A DNA stretch of 64,000 nucleotides from Holacanthus passer (GCA_025331565.1 JAFREQ010000063.1:2102501-2166500), one strand, 5' to 3'; shown: positions 11,618 through 23,295, numbered from the stretch's first letter. Notes: generated by a model from the letters alone, not told the origin. Made by a program: numbers and translations.

Positions 11618-14600
11618 ATGGCACTAAATGGTAAAATCGCAGTGGTGACCGGAGCAGCAATGGGGATAGGAAAAGCAATGACAGAGATACTCCTGCAGAA
11701 CGGTGCCAAGGTAAAGTTTGGCCTCAGGTTCACAACACAGTCCAGTTTTCTGGATCAATGTGTATGATTGTGCATCCTTACAGAAATACAGGTAAATAAC
11801 AAGCAGAGAGTTAACAGGTTTATTTGACTGTATTGAAGGTTTAGATCAACACCACAACAAAACAATAAGATCAAGAGTTCATACTTTTCTGCTTTGCATC
11901 ATTTCCTTTTAAAACATTAAGCCGTATGTTTGGAAGTTAGTCATGGCCAAGATATGGGTTTGAGGACTTATCTGCTTTTTTGACATATAAAAGTGATAAA
12001 CTAACAACCTTTGAAAAAGTTTACTTTCTACAACTTGTGTCCACAGTGTTTCTGTGTCCATTTAATATTCAAGCTGCACTGAAGCAAAGTCCAGCCATAA
12101 AAGTCAATGAACACAGACTCTGGAAACAGTCTGAAAATGCAGCCATGGAAAGCATGGAGATGTCCTGATGAACTCTTCACCTGTACAGGTGGCCCTCCTG
12201 GATGTGAATGCAACTGCAGGGAAGAGTTTGAAGGAAACCCTCGACAAACAGTATGGACGGGAGAAAACTTTGTTTGTGGACTGTGATGTTGAGTCAGAGG
12301 AACAAATCAAAGGTAACACACATGCAAAGCAAGAATCTCATTTACCAAACCTATAACCAGACATCAAATATACATCCGTATTTGGGTATGGATGTAACTG
12401 CATTTATTTGAGCAGAGTTTTAATCTTTGGCCTGGAATCACACTCACTAATGTGCATATAGAGTCTACATTTCTTTATTTGTTTCATTTATTTAATCAAG
12501 GAGGTCGATCTGAGTACAACTGAAGAAATAGAACAGAGATAAGACACACTGACGTGTACAAACAGGTCCAAAATCAAAAGTTTTAATTCATCCAATGGGA
12601 GGAAGTTTTAATGTCCTTAAATTAAATCATAAAATTAAATTAGAATTAATTCCATTTATAAGGTGCAATATAGTGGAAGACAATCTTCACAAGTTTACAA
12701 CTTGATAAACTGAGACTGAGGCAGCTTTAATAGGATGCATTTATGAACAAACACCATATATTGTGTACTTCTCTTCTTGTTGCTTGTGAGGATCAGATTA
12801 CTTTATCATGTAGTGCACAGTGTGATATTTATCTCCTGTAATGAGCAGTGTAGCAGGAAGCTACAAATATGGACATGTGACTGCCAGAGTTCAACTTGGT
12901 TGCAAAATATAAAGTTCACAATTAACTGTGTTTTTTCTGCTTTCAAGCTGCTTTGCAGAAAACTATACAAACCTTTGGTGGAATAGACATCCTGTGCAAC
13001 AATGCCGGCGCCTTGGATGAGAGCCAGTGGGAGAAAACTGTCTCCATAAACCTCGTAAGTATTTACACTGTGACCTGATCCAGGTCAGACCATAAGTGTC
13101 TACTTATTACCTACAAAACTCGCCATAGATTAACAACTCCTCACCTAGAAGAACCCCTCAGTCCTTGCTTTCCCCCATGTGCACTCAGATGAAGGCTAAC
13201 TCATTTTTATTACTTAATAAATGGAGACGGAAAGAGACATGTTTTGCTGTTTGTGCTGTAAAAATCAGTGTGATAATAATGATTCTGTGTTGTAGATGGG
13301 TGTTATCAGGGGGACCTACCTGGCTCTGGAGCACATGAACAAGTTGACTGGAGGTCGAGGAGGGATCATCATCAACACAGCGTCCATAGCAGGTTCGCAG
13401 CAAGTACTTTTCTTTATCTCCTCAAGCACTAAGCACACAGACAGAGTGTTCTGAGTTTTGTAAATTTGTCCGCACTGTCATTTTTATATTAAGATTTAGA
13501 AATATAGAGGCAACTGAAATCAATCAATTAAATTTAAAGCTGGAAACACTGTTACTGGTGTTTGAACACAGGTCTCTTGTCTTGGTTTTGGGTAGTTAGT
13601 TTCATTATTTCCTGTTTGATTTTGTGAGAGTGTCCTCAGGTGTGTTCAGTTGTTTTTACTTCCTGCCTTTGTGTTTTTCACTGTGATCCTCTCCTCCTGG
13701 TGTATTTAGTGCAAGTGTGTTTATTCCTTGTTTTCTCCTTGTGTTTTGGACTTTTTCTTTAATTTTCCTGGACCTTGCTGTTTATCGAACTTTTGATTCT
13801 TGCCTGCTCCTTTTTGGATTTGTTTGCCTGTTTTAACAGTTTATCTGTTTTTGACCCTTGCCTGCTCAACCATCAAGTAAGTCTTTTGAGTGAAAATGAA
13901 ATCTCACATTCAGAACACACAGATCTCAACAATATCTGCACTTCTCCCTTATCATGAAAACAAGAATCTTGACGGGGATTTGGTTCACCCGTATTCATCA
14001 GGATGTTGAAAACTGACCAATATAACCTACATCCCACAGGTCTCAGTCCAGTACCGAGCTGTCCTGTCTATACAGCCTCCAAGCATGGAGTGATCGGCTT
14101 CACTCGAGCCATGGCGGTAAGGAAGGTTTTCTTACGATGAAGTTTAATAACAGCTTGACTTTCTTTACTTTCATTGCCTGTGTTTTACATTGTGTCTCTG
14201 AGCACTTGAAGCCTCATTGTGTGTATGTGTGTGTCTTTTACCAGGCTGCCTCTGACGCCTCAGGCTATGGTATACGGTTCAACGCAATCTGCCCAGGCGT
14301 TGTCCAAACAGACCTCTCCAGCAACGTTTTAGACAGACTGGGACCATTTTCCCACCTGGCTGATATAACTCAAAAAATGATTGACGAAACAGGACTGTTA
14401 AAGTGAGTCTTGTGGGTGTTAAAGTGAGTCTTGTGTCAAACCCCATTTTTTTTTTTTATGGTCTGCAGTTTTTTTTTTTTTTTATTTTGGTTATTATCCT
14501 TAAGATTTTCATGAAATCAAACCCCAAACACACATTAAGGTTGATCAGAAGCTAATATGAGACTTCAGCTGTCTGAGTATAGTTGCAATGTATTTTCGTG

Positions 14601-15121
14601 GATTTTGTCTTGCATCACTTACATTGGAAGCATGTTAAGAAGGGATCTTTGACTGACCAGCATGAACGAAAGAAATGATCACATGATGGGGGTGTGAGTC
14701 TTGTTTGAAGACAGATTTGAGAAGTTGAGAACCTATCCTTTAAAGGCCAAGGCCTCATTACTTTGGGTTTTAATCTACAGACCCCCAAACTGTAACCCCC
14801 AGTTCTATTTGTTCTTTGACAGAGAGCTTATTTTAGGTCATCTGTTCATTACAAATTGTTTTCATCTTCTGCAGTCTTGAGGATCCCAGTCATCTAAAGT
14901 GCCATTATTTTCAAGACCCACATATTAAAGTGCATTAAAATGACTGTGTATAATATTGTGTACATGTTTATTCTGTTAACCACTGCATCTTTTGTTTCAG
15001 TGCGTCTCAGGTAGCTGAGGTCTTCCTCGAGCTGGTGACCGATGAGACCAAGAATGGGGAGGCCCTCGTGGTGACAACTCAGGGAAAGAACTATTATACT
15101 TTTCCTGAATTTAAGATTTAG
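11618..15121 (+). CDS. hpgd: 15-hydroxyprostaglandin dehydrogenase [NAD(+)]-like, copy A
   Basis: Seven coding exons join in frame: 11618-11710, 12189-12312, 12948-13054, 13296-13392, 14040-14116, 14245-14402 and 15001-15121. They encode 258 aa (human 266). It is a classical short-chain dehydrogenase/reductase: TGAAMGIG nucleotide loop (residues 11-18), Asp36 selecting NAD+, NNAG motif, catalytic Ser138, Tyr151 and Lys155 (YTASK), and CPG at 182-184. Residue numbers coincide with human HPGD without gaps to this point. The family oxidises the 15-hydroxyl of prostaglandins and related lipids in the cytosol, inactivating them. Gln148, a substrate contact in the human enzyme, is Cys here, so the true substrate may differ. 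The ATG has G at -3 and +4. A TATA-like CATAAAA lies near 11521, and an acceptor-like TTTCCTGCAG at 11563-11572 hints at a 5' UTR intron. An inverted paralogue follows tail-to-tail. Confidence 0.93.
13565..13880 (+). repeat. Interspersed repeat, copy 1 (dehydrogenase A intron 4)
   Basis: A T-rich block shares ordered segments with 16310-16690: TTATTTCCTGT, GGTGTGTTCAGTTGT.TTTACTTCCT, CACTGTGATCCT-like, GTGTATTTAGT, TTTATTCCT and a final CAAGTAAGTCTTT. It is probably a teleost dispersed element; the family is not identified. It lies in intron 4 here but in intron 6 of the paralogue. Confidence 0.6.
14395..14430 (+). repeat. Tandem duplication across the exon 6 splice donor
   Basis: A ~21-bp unit containing TGTTAAAGTGAGTCTTGTG occurs twice in a row, so the 5' splice site of exon 6 is present at 14403 and again at 14424. 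Confidence 0.85.
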
Positions 15122-15361
15122 CTTGTGGCCATGACAGACCACAGCATCATCATACAGAATCAAACCCTCTGACTGAATCCCGTAATGTTCCTCTGTGTTT
15201 TAATGTACATAAAAAGAGAGAAATCATCAGTTTATAAAACCAATAGAGTAAATTCATTTGAAAAAAAATCTGTTCAATCATCAACTTACATGATCTGAAT
15301 ATCTAATATTGTGTTTTTTATAGATTATGAAATGTATAGCCCACATAAAAAAACTAATGTG

Positions 15362-15367
15362 AATAAA
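15362..15367 (+). terminator. Poly(A) signal, dehydrogenase copy A
   Basis: AATAAA 240 bp after the stop codon, followed by a TG/T-rich stretch. It is a plausible cleavage site and the only canonical signal close to the stop. Confidence 0.65.
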
Positions 15368-16066
15368 AATCCTTGTAATCCTTCATTCATGTCTTTGTTT
15401 TCAGTCATTTGCAGTTACACAAATGACCCCAAAATGCAAAGGATTGTGGGTATTGTGTATTGATGCTCATATTCAGCTGTTTTTTTCATTCATTGTTAAC
15501 TTACACCAGAGATGAAGAAGTGGTTCAGTTCAGCTCAACGACACAACTAGTGTGAGTAAAGGTCACTCTGAAGAAGTGGTTAGAAAGAAGTTTGAGTCAT
15601 TTCCACAAAATCTGCAATACACAGAAGTGGGATCCACTTGCACACCACCACCTACTATAGACACAACAGCATGACAGCAAACACATTGAGTTCTCCACAC
15701 TTAAAACCTAAAAGGCAAAAATAAATATTTCTCACGTCTCACATAGAAAGAAACAATTGAACAAACTACAGCATTATGTATGAATATATTTATCATCTAC
15801 AAACCACAATTACATGATATTGTGCAAAATGACATGCGATTGTGAAATACAATGACCAGGCTAAGTGCTAAGTGACAAAAATGTTTTGGGGTAATTTGGG
15901 TGAACTGACCCTTTATGATGGACACGTTTGCCAGTTAAATAATGACACGCAATAACCCTTATTGTACTTTACAAAAACAATGATTATAATTTAGTTTAAT
16001 AGTAGGAAAATGAATGAAAGCCAGTAGAAGATCCAAAAGTCTACAGTTCAGACCTTGCATGTACAT

Positions 16067-16072
16067 TTTATT
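16067..16072 (-). terminator. Poly(A) signal, dehydrogenase copy B
   Basis: AATAAA on the minus strand 60 bp beyond the stop at 16132. With the signal at 15362 this leaves about 700 bp between the two convergent transcripts. Confidence 0.65.
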
Positions 16073-16131
16073 GACTCATGAAGCTATTTCAGTCATAGTT
16101 CCTTGTCTGCTATACACAAAGCACAAAGCCA

Positions 16132-19100
16132 CTAACTGAATGAAGGAAAAGTCACATATTGGTTTCCTTTTGGGACAACCAGGAGGGCCTCCCCGTTCTT
16201 CGTCTCATCTGTCACCAGCTCCAGGATGGACTCTGCTACCTCAGAGACACTGAAAATAAAAAGGTACAGTGACGTCAATGAACAGGCATGTACACAGTAT
16301 CTGTCATGGTTTTTCGGTTGTTAGATTAGTTATTTCCTGTGTTATTTTGATGGACTCCTTGATCTGGTGTGTTCAGTTGTCTTTACTTCCTCCCACCCTT
16401 ATGATTGCTGATTGGTTTCACCTGTGATCCTTGCATCCACGTGTATTTAGTCTGTATGTTCCTCTCTTTCTTTGCCACTTTGTCCTTGTACCCTTTGTTT
16501 ATTCCTCCTGTTCTCTTGTTTTGGATGTTGGCCCTCATCTGTTTATTGGACTTTTGTTTGCCTCTTTCATCCAGTAAGTCTTTAGATTTTGTCAGTAGAT
16601 ATTATTGTACTGCACCAGATCTGTCTCAGTCTGCATTTTGGGTCCAGTCCCTTATAGTCTGCTATTCTGCAACAGTATCATACATGGTCATAATAATATA
16701 CTTTCAAGAAATTATTATTAATTTACTGAATGGAGCTAAGGCAAACCTGCTGCAGAACAAACAGCAGAAAAGATTTAATGGTGCACAGATGTAGAATTTT
16801 GTGAAGCAAAAACTCACGTTAAGATCCCAAACTTTTCTACTAATTGTTGGGTTACATCAGCCAGGTGAGAGTATTTCCCCAGTCTGGCTGGAATACTGGA
16901 GAAGAAGTCAGTCTGGACGAAACTCGGGCAAAGGGCGTTGAGCCGTACACCGTAGCCTGATGCCGCAGAGGCAGCCTGTCAAAGGACACACACACACACA
17001 CACACACACACAACTAAGCTTCAACTGTTCAGAGACACAGTGTGTAATACAAGTCATAAAAGAAAAAGCTGCATATATCAGTCAAACCACTGGATTATCT
17101 TGCCTGTACTGAGCCAAACCAGGCAAACAAATAAAAGATAATGGCTCATATGGAGTATTAGATAGTGAGCTTGTGATCCAGAACATGTCAGGACTTTGAT
17201 TTCCACACCTACTACGTGTGTGCAGCACACGCCTGTACATGAAAAACTATTTCACTGACATCTGTTTGTTCTTTCTGTTGCAAAGTCCTGTACACATATG
17301 CCTTATTCAATCTTTCCGGTCTGAATCCTAAGAGAAACTTCCTTACTGCCATGGCTCGGGTGAAGCCGATCACTCCGTGCTTGGTGGCTGTGTAGACAGG
17401 ACAGCTCGGGAGAGGGCCGACACCTGCAGGATGTGAGTAATATCAGTCCATATTAGGGTTAAAAAATTGTCAAAATCCCGACTAATAAGGATGCACAAAC
17501 TTCCTTCCTTATGCCTTGTGTCATCCAACAATGTCCAGACCTGGTGGCATATGTTACTGGTGTTTTGTGACATGTTTAAATCTTACTATTGGTTTGCAGA
17601 GATGGATCACAGATATCACAGAAATCACTAGCACTACATTAGATGAGGAATTCTTTACGTATTTATATGAATTTTAGCTGTATCTGCAGGCTGTTGAATT
17701 CTTTGCACCGTTTAAGCATCTTATGTACAATCCCAAAACAGTTGGGACGTTGTGTGAAATGTAAATAAAAACAGAATGCATGATGTATCATTTGCAAGCT
17801 AACTGTTTACTGACAGTTTTACAAAGTGTTCCCAAGCTCGTGTAGTAATCTCCTTTATACAGTCATGTGTTTCTCAAAGTGTTGAACCTCGCTCCACCCT
17901 TGCTTGTGAACGACTGAGTCTTTCCAGGATGAACCTTTCATACCCAATCATGATACTATCACCTGTTACCAATCAACCTGTTTACCTGTGGAATGATCCA
18001 AACAGGAGTTTCTGGACTTTCACAGTCTTTTGTTGCTCCTGTCCCAACTTGTTTGAAACATGTTGCTGCCATCAAATTCAGAATAAGCAGATGTTTACAA
18101 AAATCAATGAAGCTGATGAGGTCAACCATGAATCCTGACCTCTTATCTTATTCATTCATGTTATTGACTGTGTAGATCCTTTTTCCATTTGACTTTTATG
18201 AGCAAATTAACCTCACAAAAGTAGCTAATAATAAACAAACGAACTCTATTTAACAAGGCTGGTTAGAAAGTATGGTGAATTTTATGTGCCTTGGAAGTGT
18301 GCCAGTGAAAAGAGTTACTGGTTTTATTGTTCTAAAAACAAGGACATAAAAATCCTAACTAGAACTGGCTGTACAATCAAGACAACATCATCAAAAATGC
18401 CTTGCCAATTGTCATTGAGAAGCCAATAACATCTCTGCATTTTCAAATACACAAAACTAACTTTAAAAAGCTCATGCATTTGTACTTTTTTCTTAAGGAA
18501 TGCTGCTGTCTTTGTTGGTTAAACAAACACACATGCAGTACATCATGGGCTTTACCCGCCAAGGACGCTGTGTTCACGATGACCCCTCCCCGACCTCCGC
18601 TCAGCTTGCTCATGTGCTCCAGAGCCAGGTAAGTCCCTCTGATTACGCCCATCTACAACACAGACCAGTTCCGGCCATGAGTACTGTGGCAGATGCCGCA
18701 GGCCGTCCTTTGTGTATCAAATGTTGTGCGACAAAACAGAGGAAGCTGAATGTAAAACCCTAACTGTTGCTGAGTCATTTCTTCACACTCTAACAGCTAA
18801 AAAGAAATGTAAATGTTTCTGTTTGCAGTGGTGAAAGCAGCGAATCACGAAACACTGCAAATATAACAGGTTGTGGTGCAACTTCCCTTGTGGGAGTGGT
18901 GCAGCCGAGTGCAAGCAATGGGCATAATGACAACCAGATGCAGGTTGTTGTTACTTACGAGGTTTATGGAGACAGTTTTCTCCCACGCATCCTCATTCAA
19001 GATGCCAGCATTGTTGCACAGGATGTCTATTCCTCCAAATGTTTCTGCGGTTTTCTTAAAGGCATCTCGAGAGAAGAGAAAGACAGTTAGTAGTTAACCA

Positions 19101-19861
19101 AGTTGAACCCTTCCCTTCAGACTATATGGCCTGCTAAGACAGCAGCAACAGCTTTTGTTATTGAGCCATCTTTCACTGTACACACTGTTCACATGAATCA
19201 TTTCATTGTAATTTTTAAAAGAAAAAAATCTAAAATCTGCTGCTTCCAGCTTCTCAAATGTAAACTGAATATCTTTGGGTTTCAAACTGTTAAGACAAAA
19301 TAAGACATTTGCAGACCTTGGACCATTTTCAGCCATTTTATGGACCAAATGATAAATAGAGAATATAGTAGAGTTGGTAGGTTTATCGATAATGAAAATA
19401 ATTGTTAGTAGCTGCCCAGACAATATCTGCATACTTTAAAGTAAATGGTCAAATTAAAAGAATGCTTGTACACTGTATTTTTACACCTTCCCACACAAAA
19501 TCACAGATTCTGAACTGCTGTTCTGACAAAACAAGAAACCTTGAACTTAACAACCTCATTTTCATTTTAAGTCCATTAAGGCCTGGAGGTGTTTTTCTTC
19601 TCCCTATTCTCAGCAAATAATCCCCTCGCCCTTAACTATAATTAATGTAACTGTATACTTCAAACTAATCAGAGGTGCAAAATGTTATTTGATCGGCTTA
19701 ATTCAAGACATAATGGCCTTGAGTTTGTGAGCTTCCTGGTATGTGACAAACATCTGCTGACTGGAACTTCTGGTTGCAAAACAAAATGACAAAACTCTCA
19801 GCACTCTTGACTGGTTTCATGTGTTTCTGGGTTGTTTATGTCGCTCCACTTCCGTACTTTG

Positions 19862-19898
<37 letters not shown>

Positions 19899-20788
19899 CT
19901 TTGATCTGCTCCTCTGATTCAACATTACAGTTCAGGAACACAGCTCTGTCCTGTCCATACTGTTTCTTGAGGGCTTCCATTAAACTCTTCCCTGCTGTTT
20001 CATTCACATCCAGGAGCGCCACCTGTGTACGAGGACCATCAGATACATGCATATTTTTTTCATTATTAATTGTCTATACTTATAATTACAGTATTATCCC
20101 CTCTATGATAAGCAAACTGAATGTCATTTGTAAAACTGAAAAGAAACTGCTAGGTGATATCTGTTATCTCACGCCATATAATGACATAAATTCTCTTAAA
20201 CCATATAATGAATGTTTGGACAGTGCTCTCCTGCTCTAAAGAGTTTCCGTCAGGTCTGACATAGATTAACAGATAGGTTCTTTTAATAGAAAATAAGACA
20301 CCTTGCAGAACTAGATCAGAAAAAATATATATTTTTAGAGAATTTCTTAAACAAGTTGATTCTGCAACATTCATTTTTATATGAAAATTTTAACGTTTTT
20401 TTTTCCCTGAACAATGCATTGTTTTGGAAGTTGAAAAAAATATGCATACCTGGTGACTATAGCTGTCAAACACATGTAGTTTAATAAAAGTGCAATATTT
20501 TTCTCTAAAAGTACAGTAGCCTGCAGTAGTAGTACCTCAAAAGTGAATTTAAGTACATTATTTGAGTAAACGTACTTAGTTACCTACTCTACCAAAGTTT
20601 GCATTATTTACTTGTATTCTGCAAGGATGCACAAGGAATCTGTCCTGGTTCCAACAGTATCACATCTTTTCTCCAGACCTGAGGTCAAACTTTACCTTTG
20701 CACCGTTTTGCAGGAAAATCTCTGTTACTGCTTTTCCTATTCCCAACGCTGCTCCAGTCACAACTGCGGTCTGAGCACTTAAAGCCAT
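16132..20788 (-). CDS. hpgd: 15-hydroxyprostaglandin dehydrogenase [NAD(+)]-like, copy B
   Basis: Seven minus-strand exons: 20788-20696, 20022-19899, 19065-18959, 18652-18556, 17423-17347, 16975-16818 and 16249-16132. They encode 257 aa. Exons 1-6 have exactly the lengths of copy A (93, 124, 107, 97, 77, 158 nt) and exon 7 is 3 nt shorter, so this is a gene duplicate, not a retrocopy. SDR features are kept: TGAALGIG (11-18), Asp36, NNAG, Ser138, Tyr151 and Lys155 (YTATK). Two departures stand out: the Gly of the SDR Pro-Gly motif (residue 184) is Ser (CPSF), and position 148 is Cys as in copy A. All splice sites are GT/AG and no stop interrupts the frame, so it should be functional. The exon 2 donor is followed directly by a long CA repeat. 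The true substrate is unknown. Confidence 0.93.
16310..16690 (+). repeat. Interspersed repeat, copy 2 (dehydrogenase B intron 6)
   Basis: Same family as 13565-13880 and in the same window orientation. Because the two host genes point in opposite directions, the copy is antisense to its host here and sense in the other. The copies therefore inserted independently, after the gene duplication. Confidence 0.6.
16986..17012 (+). repeat. (CA)n microsatellite
   Basis: About 13 CA units in the intron just upstream of exon 6 of dehydrogenase B, close to its acceptor. Confidence 0.95.
17725..18100. mobile_element. Internally deleted DNA transposon
   Basis: The left end reads TGTACAATCCCAAAACAGTT, then GGGACGTTGTGTGAAATG and a TAAAAACAGAATGCA stretch. 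The right part has TTTTGTTGCTCCTGTCCCAA, then a TTGAAACATGTTGCTGCCATCAAATTC-type segment. Both are recalled termini of a DNA element that is very common in teleosts; nearly all of its coding middle is missing here. It lies in intron 4 of dehydrogenase B. Boundaries are approximate. Confidence 0.65.
19195..19430 (+). repeat. High-copy teleost MITE-like repeat, copy 1
   Basis: Contains CCAGCTTCTCAAATGTAAA, a CTGAATATCTTTGGGTTT segment, ACAAAATAAGACATTTG, and an ending ATCGATAATGAAAATAAT then TGTTAGTAGCTGCC. These are the ordered pieces of the family seen again at 50690-50955, 54240-54685 and 55540-56005. It sits in intron 2 of dehydrogenase B. Confidence 0.7.
19865..19895 (+). repeat. (TG)n microsatellite abutting a splice donor
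   Basis: About 15 TG units. On the minus strand it begins inside the 5' splice site of dehydrogenase B exon 2, which reads GTAACACAC and continues as CA repeats. Confidence 0.95.
20500..20600 (-). repeat. Fragment of the CAGTGGTGGAAA-type MITE
   Basis: On the minus strand it reads GGTAACTAAGTACGTTTACTC, then a GTACTTAAATTCACTTTTGAGGTA-type segment. This is the 5' part of a widespread fish element rich in 'ACTTAAGTA' motifs, of which 29553-30163 is a fuller copy. It lies in intron 1 of dehydrogenase B. Confidence 0.6.
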
Positions 20789-21218
20789 TTCTACACTTCA
20801 GTCAGAGGATGAGAGGATGGAAGATGTGTGAAGGAAATGTACAACTGAAGAAAGAGAGCAAGAAGAAGCTTTTTGTACTGACGCCGCCCATCGGGGGAGA
20901 AAATACCGATCGAGTCCAAACATGCGGAAAAGAGTCATGGAAATGCTTTTTTAAATGTTGTAAAAGTGCTATTGAGATCTGTGTTGGTTGTAAAATGGTC
21001 CTGTTTTAAATTAGATATTTTGTGATCATCTGTGTATAATCCTACTGAAACACTAATCGATACTTGATCCAGTGTTTGAACCTGAACTTGCAGGGATCAA
21101 AATCCGCAAGACATGACACAAATTTCCGTTCAAAAACTTTGCGATTTAATACATTTTCCGTTGATATCACATGTAGGTGTATGCTTTACAAAGACTATAT
21201 ACATGTTTAGAATCTCTA

Positions 21219-21370
21219 AGACACCCTCTTCAATTCGGCATATGTACCTAAAGTATTTCTACAAAACAAATTACCTCTTTTGACCTGTAACTATCTTCAC
21301 CAACACTCTTCATGCTGGCCGTGTGTGAGCTTGTTGGTGGATTATATGTGTGCCGAATTTAAGAGTGTCT
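21219..21370. repeat. Imperfect inverted repeat / fold-back
   Basis: The arm at 21219-21247 (AGACACCCTCTTCAATTCGG...) is an imperfect reverse complement of 21341-21370 (...TGCCGAATTTAAGAGTGTCT), with about 93 bp between. It could be a small MITE end pair or a fold-back; no coding function is suggested. Confidence 0.55.
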
Positions 21371-22152
21371 CCTTGTATCTCTGAGAAACAATTAATTTTC
21401 CTTTCGATAATTCGTATTTCTTTTTATATATGTAAGGCAGCATAAAACTGACGCATTTGTTGATGGAGTTTGGAATGACGAACACAAAGACGTGCTGTTT
21501 AGAGGTACATTTTGCATATGTGGCCACTAGATGGGGGTAGAGTGCTGTTTGACTTGACTGCTCATATTCATTATTATGTCTTGTCATCAATAGGACAATT
21601 AATGATCAATTAGGCATTAAGATTTTCCGTCCCACCTGATTTTGCTGTTAGTTATATTTTGCGACCCATATGTGATTTCTATCTTTTTAAACAGGAAGTG
21701 TGTTTACATTACAAACTGGTTTGTATTTTCTGGGAAGTGAATTTGACCCAGACTATCAGCTGGTCTCAGGTCTGTCACACCCCATCCTGATAGCAGAGTC
21801 TCCTCTGACTGGGAGAAACTGACAATAAACTGGCGTTTCACACTGGTTTAACTCAGATAATGTTGGGAGTTGAGGCAGCTGCATCAAATACTAAGATGAG
21901 TTATGGTTGGTTTATAGGTGAATGTAAGTAAATAAAAGTTCACGTCACAGGTAACTGTTGTACTGTGCCTCAGCTTTCACTAATTTGCAATTCCATTTTC
22001 TGCTAACTGGCCTGAACTACCTTATTTTACTTTTCCTCTCAGGCCACATTGTTACAAGCATGTTCCTTAAATCATCGGTTCTCAACCCAGGGAAGGGCTC
22101 AAAAGACATGTATGCATACAGTACATATAGCTTGTATGAGTCATTATTTAGG

Positions 22153-22177
<25 letters not shown>
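22153..22177 (+). repeat. (GT)n microsatellite
   Basis: About 12 uninterrupted GT units in the gene-free interval. Confidence 0.95.
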
Positions 22178-22183
<6 letters not shown>

Positions 22184-23295
22184 ACACCTGTTGCTTAAAG
22201 GGTTTTGATAAGCATACTTGGCAAGTCTGTACATGCTGCTGTTCCTGTAGAGTTCACCTAAGGAAATACTGTGTGTGAGTCTGTCTTCAGAGTTCTGTCT
22301 GTCACAACCACAAGAAATGCGCCTAAAACTGTTGCAACGGAAGCAACAACATAGCCAACACTATTTTTGTTCAGGCTCTTCAAGGTCAGAGGTCAACTGG
22401 CTGCGATGCATCTCTGTAAATTAATATGACTTTTTGATTGATGTAACAAGAACGACTTTGTAAAACACAATAAACTAGCCATGGGAGATTGTTCTTCTAC
22501 TGTTGCGTTCACCAAAAGTCACTGAGGAAGAATAAACGACCACATTAGTTTTGTCTGTACGCTGAAGTGCCACTAGGTGGCGTGAAGAGTCGCCACATGG
22601 TGACATGTTGCTTGTTTCACATTACATCATAGTTTCTCAGATATAGAAAGTTTAAACTCATGGACACAGAGACACTTCTTTTTTATCATGCTATCTTTTA
22701 CATTTTAAACAGAAGAAGCCATAATATTTGATAATGTGTTTATGTCATTTTTATATATTTCAATGATTCGTCTGTTTTTTTTTGTTTGTTTGTTTTAGAA
22801 GGACATGATTGGACCACGATGTTTGTGACGCTGTTGCCTCCATATTGTTCCCAGTGATTACGTCATTATGCGACGGGTAAACCATATATTATTATTTTTA
22901 TATTTATTATCATTATCATTATGAAAACAAAGTCACAGATGTAAACAAAACATTGAATCTCAGATTATCATTATTATTATTATTTCCTTTAATTGATTTG
23001 TTGTTGGGGTTTTTACTGAATAAAGAAAAACGTGTGCATTATCAAAACATATAAAACATTTCTGTTTTTGACTAGTGCCACTGTATTTAATGAACATATA
23101 TGTAACAATAATGTGCTGCATGTACCATTTATTGTTTTATCTAAATCTTGCCTTGCTTTTTAGAACATTTTGATGCTTCTGCATTGATAATATTTGATAA
23201 TATTTGTCAGATAGATAGATAGATCTCTCCTAGGGAAGAGACATAGAATGGGAAACAAACATATTAAAAGGCCAAATAATATAAAATAAAGCAAC

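Noticed and set aside
18105..18140. TGATGA...CTGA pair resembling snoRNA boxes
   Set aside because: Only ~25 nt between the boxes and no terminal stem; far too short for a box C/D snoRNA.
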